Below, piece after piece: positions 60,244 through 64,000 of a DNA stretch of 64,000 nucleotides (positions are counted from its first letter, which is position 1; each line of letters opens with the position of its first letter). Source of the stretch: UBA5018 sp044375975. GTDB taxonomy: Bacteria; Cyanobacteriota; Cyanobacteriia; PCC-6307; Cyanobiaceae. Location: positions 1 to 64,000 of the forward strand of contig JBILLQ010000002.1 in the NCBI GenBank assembly GCA_044375975.1, written 5' to 3'. The position numbers were made by a program, and so were the translations under genes. Below the pieces are notes generated by a model that was not told where the DNA came from, made no database searches, and saw only the letters and a list, made by a program, of their open reading frames with translations.

Positions 60244-61200
60244 ATGGCCATTCCACATCCCAAAGTTTTAGTTACATGTCCCCCAATGCTTGGTCAGATT
60301 GATCGCTTTTATCAGAGCGCTTCTGCATCGGGCATCGAACTTGTTCCGGCAGCGGTCACTCAAGTGCTTTCGGAAGCAGAACTGATCGAGATCCTGCCTA
60401 GCTATGATGGATGGATTATTGGAGATGATCCGGCAACTCGTCGGGTTTTTGAGGCTGGTGCCGCCGGAAAATTGCGTGCCGCTGTAAAGTGGGGAATTGG
60501 TGTAGACAATGTCGACTTTGCAGCCTGCAAAGATCTTGGCATCCCAATCATTAATACGCCAATGATGTTTGGCCAGGAAGTGGCAGATGTTGCCCTGGGC
60601 TACATCCTCAGCCTGGCTAGACAGCTTCATGCCATTGACCATGGAATCAGGGCAGGTAATTGGCCCAAGCCAGCCGGTATGTCCCTAAGTGGCAAGACCA
60701 TGGCACTTGTGGGATATGGAGACATCGGTCGACAAGTAGCCAAGCGTGGCACCTGCCTTGGCATGAATGTAATAGTCTACGATCCATTTGTTGCAGCAGA
60801 ATCCTTGGATTCAACCGTGGAATTGCAAGCATGGCCCAATCGCGTTGACGAAGCGGATTTTGTAGTTTTTACTTGCGCATTGACGCCTAAAAATACGCAC
60901 ATGTTCAATGATGAAATAATCAAGCTTTGCAAGCAAACTGCCTATGTAGTTAATGTAGCCAGGGGGCCATTGATTGACGAGGAAGCGCTGACATTAGCCC
61001 TGGAGCAGGGGCGTCTCGCAGGGGCTGCATTAGATGTGTTCGAAGCTGAGCCCTTGCCACTTGCATCGAGACTACGCAAGCTTTCCTGCTGTATATTTGG
61101 ATCACACAATGGTTCAAATACGGTTGACGCCGTCCAACGGGCTAGCCTGCGATCAATTGAACTGATTTCAGGATTCCTAAGCCAAACACAGCAAAAATAA
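60244..61200 (+). CDS. D-isomer-specific 2-hydroxyacid dehydrogenase
   Basis: 318 residues, in the SerA/phosphoglycerate dehydrogenase family. NAD site ALVGYGDIGRQVAKR, INTPMMFGQEVADVALGYILSLAR, VVNVARGPLIDEEALTLAL (Arg), DVFEAEPLP (Glu) and a catalytic His in GSHNGSNTVDA. ACT domains are absent, so it is unlikely to be the housekeeping SerA. The setting points to a 2-keto acid or sugar acid substrate. ATG at 60244; the open frame earlier overlaps the previous gene. Its stop overlaps the SDR gene (TAATG). Confidence 0.88.
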   Translation: MAIPHPKVLVTCPPMLGQIDRFYQSASASGIELVPAAVTQVLSEAELIEILPSYDGWIIGDDPATRRVFEAGAAGKLRAAVKWGIGVDNVDFAACKDLGIPIINTPMMFGQEVADVALGYILSLARQLHAIDHGIRAGNWPKPAGMSLSGKTMALVGYGDIGRQVAKRGTCLGMNVIVYDPFVAAESLDSTVELQAWPNRVDEADFVVFTCALTPKNTHMFNDEIIKLCKQTAYVVNVARGPLIDEEALTLALEQGRLAGAALDVFEAEPLPLASRLRKLSCCIFGSHNGSNTVDAVQRASLRSIELISGFLSQTQQK

Positions 61201-61919
61201 TGAAGTCAGTATTGATAACTGGTGTCAATGGAGGCATCGGGCAGGCCCTTGCTATTCATTTTAATTCCCAGGGCTGGCATGTAATTGGCACAGATATTCA
61301 GCCCACAAGTGGCTGCAGTTCTGTTCACGAATTTATCCCCTGCGATCTGGCGGTTGGCGTTGGGTCAATTGGTAACTATTTAGATAGCCAGCCTGATCGC
61401 CAGCTCCATTGCTTAATTAATAATGCAGCCATTCAAATAACTGGTCATTTCAATGATATTACTACCGCTAATTTGCTCACAAGCTTGCAGGTTAATGTGG
61501 TGGCCGCTTTCTCGCTTAGCAAGCTACTTTTTGATTATCTAGCGGCCACCAGGGGAACGATCATCAATATTAGCAGTATACATTCAGCTTTAACCAAGCC
61601 AGGATTCCTGGCGTATAGCGTTTCAAAAGCCGCCCTGAGTGGCCTCACCCGAGCCATGGCGTTAGATATAGGAAATAAAGTAAGAGTAAATGCAATTGAG
61701 CCAGCTGCAATAGCCACTGATATGCTAATTCAGGGATTTGGAGATAACATTAACGGGCTAAATGAGCTAAGTAATTACCATCCAACTGGTACGCTTGGCG
61801 ATCCGGAAGAAGTGGCAAGATTGGCCTATTTAATTGCGTCTGAACAGCTGCCATTTTTAAATGGTAGCTGTATCAATATCGATGGCGGCATTCGGTCCCG
61901 CCTCCATGATCCCGCCTAA
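61200..61919 (+). CDS. Short-chain dehydrogenase/reductase
   Basis: 239 residues, classical SDR. Cofactor motif TGVNGGIG, NNAA (LINNAAIQ), catalytic Ser in IINISSIHSALTKPG and YSVSK (Tyr-x3-Lys), PAAIATDML, and the C-terminal NGSCINIDGG. It is the last complete gene before the DUF115 protein, 20 bp away. Substrate is unknown; a keto-sugar acid is a reasonable guess from context. Confidence 0.9.
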   Translation: MKSVLITGVNGGIGQALAIHFNSQGWHVIGTDIQPTSGCSSVHEFIPCDLAVGVGSIGNYLDSQPDRQLHCLINNAAIQITGHFNDITTANLLTSLQVNVVAAFSLSKLLFDYLAATRGTIINISSIHSALTKPGFLAYSVSKAALSGLTRAMALDIGNKVRVNAIEPAAIATDMLIQGFGDNINGLNELSNYHPTGTLGDPEEVARLAYLIASEQLPFLNGSCINIDGGIRSRLHDPA

Positions 61920-61939
61920 ACGGCACATCCTTGCGACTA

Positions 61940-64000
61940 ATGAAACACGGTCTTCGAATTATTGACGGCACACCATACAGTGAAAGATTGGCTGATCTGC
62001 GCGATAGTTGCGCAGGCAAGACTGTCGTTCTTATTGGTAATGGCCCCTCCCTAAATCAGATAGACTGGTCGCAAATTAACCATCTTGACTTATTTGGAGT
62101 TAACAAAATTTATCTTGGACTTGAAAAGTATGGCATTAAACTTGCTTGCTATGCCTCGGTAAATGATCACGTCATTGAGCAAAGTCAATCCCAGATTAAA
62201 TCCCTAGATTGTATCAAGTTTCTTGGGGATTCTGGCAATCGTGGCCTTATCGAAGAACATGGCTCGACCTATCTTGTCAATACCAAAAGACCCCCAAGCC
62301 CTTTTAGTACAGATATTGCCCTAGGAGCGGAGTGTGGCTACACAGTTTTATATTTTTCTATGCAGGTAATCTACTCCTTGGGTTATAAAAACGTTCTAAT
62401 TATTGGAATGGATCATAATTTTAAATGTCGGGGAGAGCCCAATGCCGAGCAAGTAGTAGACTTTGTAGATCCAAATCACTTTCTTCCCGGCTATTTTGCA
62501 CAGGGACAAACATGGAATTTGCCCGATCTTGAGCAATCTGAAATACATTATAAGCTTGCCAAGCGGGAGTTTGAAGCTGCCGGCAGACAAATTATAGACT
62601 GCACTCCCGGCGGTCTCTGTAGTATATTTACTAAAAAATCTCTATCTGAAGCTCTAAACTCTTTAGATCCACCTAAATCTTTTTCCCTTAGTACACAGAT
62701 TAAACCACCTTCAATGCCAAACTCCCCCCTCAGCACAATTGATCCCGATCAATCTTTAGCCCTTGAAGTTGCACGCTTAATTAGAAGGCATGAGGAAGCA
62801 AAAGCAATTAACTTAATTCAGAAAGGAAAACGTAGTGGTGACCACCGTTTTCAACATTCTTTTTTTGATTTTTTACTTGATAAGTTATCTAAGCCTGGTT
62901 TTGGAGCTAAACAATCAAAATTACAGCACCAGACCCCATTTAGCACTGCACAACTAAAAAATAGTCTTAGCCATGATCTCCCGGAGAAGTTTAAAGCGGC
63001 AGTCAGCGCCAACTCAGACTGTATTTATCAACCATCCGAGCAGCTTACGTCTAATAAAATTGTAGCAGACATACTAAAAGCCGAAACCATTGAATCCCTA
63101 GAAAAAGCACTTCCGTACAAAGGTAAGATTTATCTGCCAACCAATAAATATACTATAGATAAGCAAATTGCCGGCATAAAAAAGACCGCTGCATTTCTAT
63201 CAAGTGAAAATGCCAAAGCCACTAAAGCTCGCCTGGAAATTATAAAGGAATACATTGAGGAGCAGGGAATTACTAAATGCCTAATTGTGGCCAATGGCCC
63301 CAGTCTAAAGTCCACTAATGTATCTATGATTGAAGACCATTTCGTAATTGGTCTCAACAGTATCTTTCTGCATCCTTATATCACTCCTCATTTGATTGTC
63401 TGCGAAGATCACTTGGTTGGCGAAGATAGATCGGAAGAGCTAAACGGCCAGAAGGGTAGCATTAAAGTTGTTCCTGGTTATCTAACCTATTGTGTTGAGC
63501 CGGACGACTTGACAATTGTCCTAAATCATCGACCGCGAATTAGCTTCCCTGTTGACATTGACTTTTCTCCCAATATTGAAAATCTAACGTATACCGGTGG
63601 CACTGTTACGTACTCGGCCCTGCAGATTGCGGTTGGCCTAGGATTTAAGCAGATTAATCTTGTAGGGGTTGATGCCAGTTATAAGGTGGAAAATGTCCAG
63701 GAGCAAAAAGATTATTCAACTGGCATTCTCGAAAGTCTTGGCGATGATCCAAATCACTTTAATTCAAGCTATTTTGGCAAGGGTTACCGCTGGCATGACC
63801 CCAATCCCTTGAGAATGATGCAAGCTTATTCTGTCGCAGAAAGATATGCGTCAACAAACGGGATTAATATCAATAATTTAACCCGAGGTGGCATGCTTGA
63901 TGTATTTAGGCGTAAAGATTTTATGGATTCTGTGCATAATAACTATCCTAAGGCCTGCATCGTTGACTGGATTGATATTACTTCTAATGCCGCTACGGGA
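61940..64000 (+). CDS. Large protein with two DUF115/MptE-like domains (3' truncated by window)
   Basis: The frame from the ATG at 61940 stays open for 687 codons to the window edge, so the product is partial. Two related domains are seen. The first has TVVLIGNGPSLNQIDW, GVNKIYLGL and NVLIIGMDHNF (about 28-165); the second has CLIVANGPSLKSTNVSMI, GLNSIFL, TYTGGTVTYSALQIAVGLGFKQINLVGVDASYK (about 448-585). Both match the DUF115 (MptE-like, Maf/flag10-type) pattern of a Rossmann-like fold with GNGPSL. Maf proteins transfer nonulosonic acids in flagellated bacteria, so a CMP-sugar acceptor enzyme is likely. Base composition is clearly more AT-rich than in the rest of the window. Confidence 0.75.
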   Translation, partial: MKHGLRIIDGTPYSERLADLRDSCAGKTVVLIGNGPSLNQIDWSQINHLDLFGVNKIYLGLEKYGIKLACYASVNDHVIEQSQSQIKSLDCIKFLGDSGNRGLIEEHGSTYLVNTKRPPSPFSTDIALGAECGYTVLYFSMQVIYSLGYKNVLIIGMDHNFKCRGEPNAEQVVDFVDPNHFLPGYFAQGQTWNLPDLEQSEIHYKLAKREFEAAGRQIIDCTPGGLCSIFTKKSLSEALNSLDPPKSFSLSTQIKPPSMPNSPLSTIDPDQSLALEVARLIRRHEEAKAINLIQKGKRSGDHRFQHSFFDFLLDKLSKPGFGAKQSKLQHQTPFSTAQLKNSLSHDLPEKFKAAVSANSDCIYQPSEQLTSNKIVADILKAETIESLEKALPYKGKIYLPTNKYTIDKQIAGIKKTAAFLSSENAKATKARLEIIKEYIEEQGITKCLIVANGPSLKSTNVSMIEDHFVIGLNSIFLHPYITPHLIVCEDHLVGEDRSEELNGQKGSIKVVPGYLTYCVEPDDLTIVLNHRPRISFPVDIDFSPNIENLTYTGGTVTYSALQIAVGLGFKQINLVGVDASYKVENVQEQKDYSTGILESLGDDPNHFNSSYFGKGYRWHDPNPLRMMQAYSVAERYASTNGININNLTRGGMLDVFRRKDFMDSVHNNYPKACIVDWIDITSNAATG

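Noticed and set aside
1..64000. tRNA, rRNA or other structured RNA genes
   Set aside because: I read for T-loop and anticodon-type patterns and rRNA-like blocks without finding a convincing case; a covariance search would settle it.

Overview
The window looks like a chromosomal segment of a GC-rich picocyanobacterium of the freshwater Synechococcus/Cyanobium type. The support is cyanobacterial NdhB, a cyAbrB-type regulator, an aa3-type cytochrome oxidase set with divergent ctaAB, a groES-less GroEL2, and an order (ctaCDE / ctaA-ctaB / ABC exporter / nanE / groEL) that I recall from related genomes. Genus is inference; no rRNA or tRNA gene was seen.

Layout. 1-1,073: a decayed ISAs1-like transposase. 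1,063-11,990: housekeeping genes, namely ftsH, an SRAP peptidase, a Nif11-like and a DUF427 protein, ribD, a GH116 glycosidase, groEL2 and nanE. 12,097-19,833: an ABC-2 exporter, haem O and haem A synthases, and the cytochrome c oxidase subunits ctaC, ctaD and ctaE. 19,950-31,386: a cyAbrB regulator, an HdeD-like protein, riboflavin synthase, a DUF151 nuclease, an aldo/keto reductase with a double iron-sulfur tail, then a leftward cluster from topA through a lipoprotein, DUF2232 and cobT to a solute-binding protein. 31,585-35,002: ndhB, an orphan ABC ATPase and an AraC regulator.

35,500-64,000 is an accessory surface-polymer and secretion region. It holds a small RTX-like beta-roll protein, several glycosyltransferases, and a type I secretion operon (PPIase, HlyB-like ABC transporter with a cyclic-nucleotide-type domain, HlyD adaptor). 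Then come a GT2+GT-B fusion, a protein with a GT-D-like C-terminus and a methyltransferase. From 55,642 a tightly coupled rightward operon runs off the window: gmd, fcl, an UlaG-like metallo-hydrolase, a GT2-CMP-sugar synthetase fusion, a 2-hydroxyacid dehydrogenase, an SDR, and a protein with two DUF115/MptE-like domains. Its last part is visibly more AT-rich than the rest. The likely theme is a fucose-containing glycan carrying a CMP-activated acidic sugar, which is the best candidate for an undescribed system here.

A second theme runs through the whole window: many independent short tandem arrays (12-18 bp units). They lie in spacers and, in frame, in tails, linkers and leader extensions of otherwise conserved proteins (CtaA, DUF151, TopA, an ABC ATPase, a hypothetical protein). 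Long homopolymers (C17, C10) occur in two glycan genes and could be phase-variable or sequencing-sensitive.
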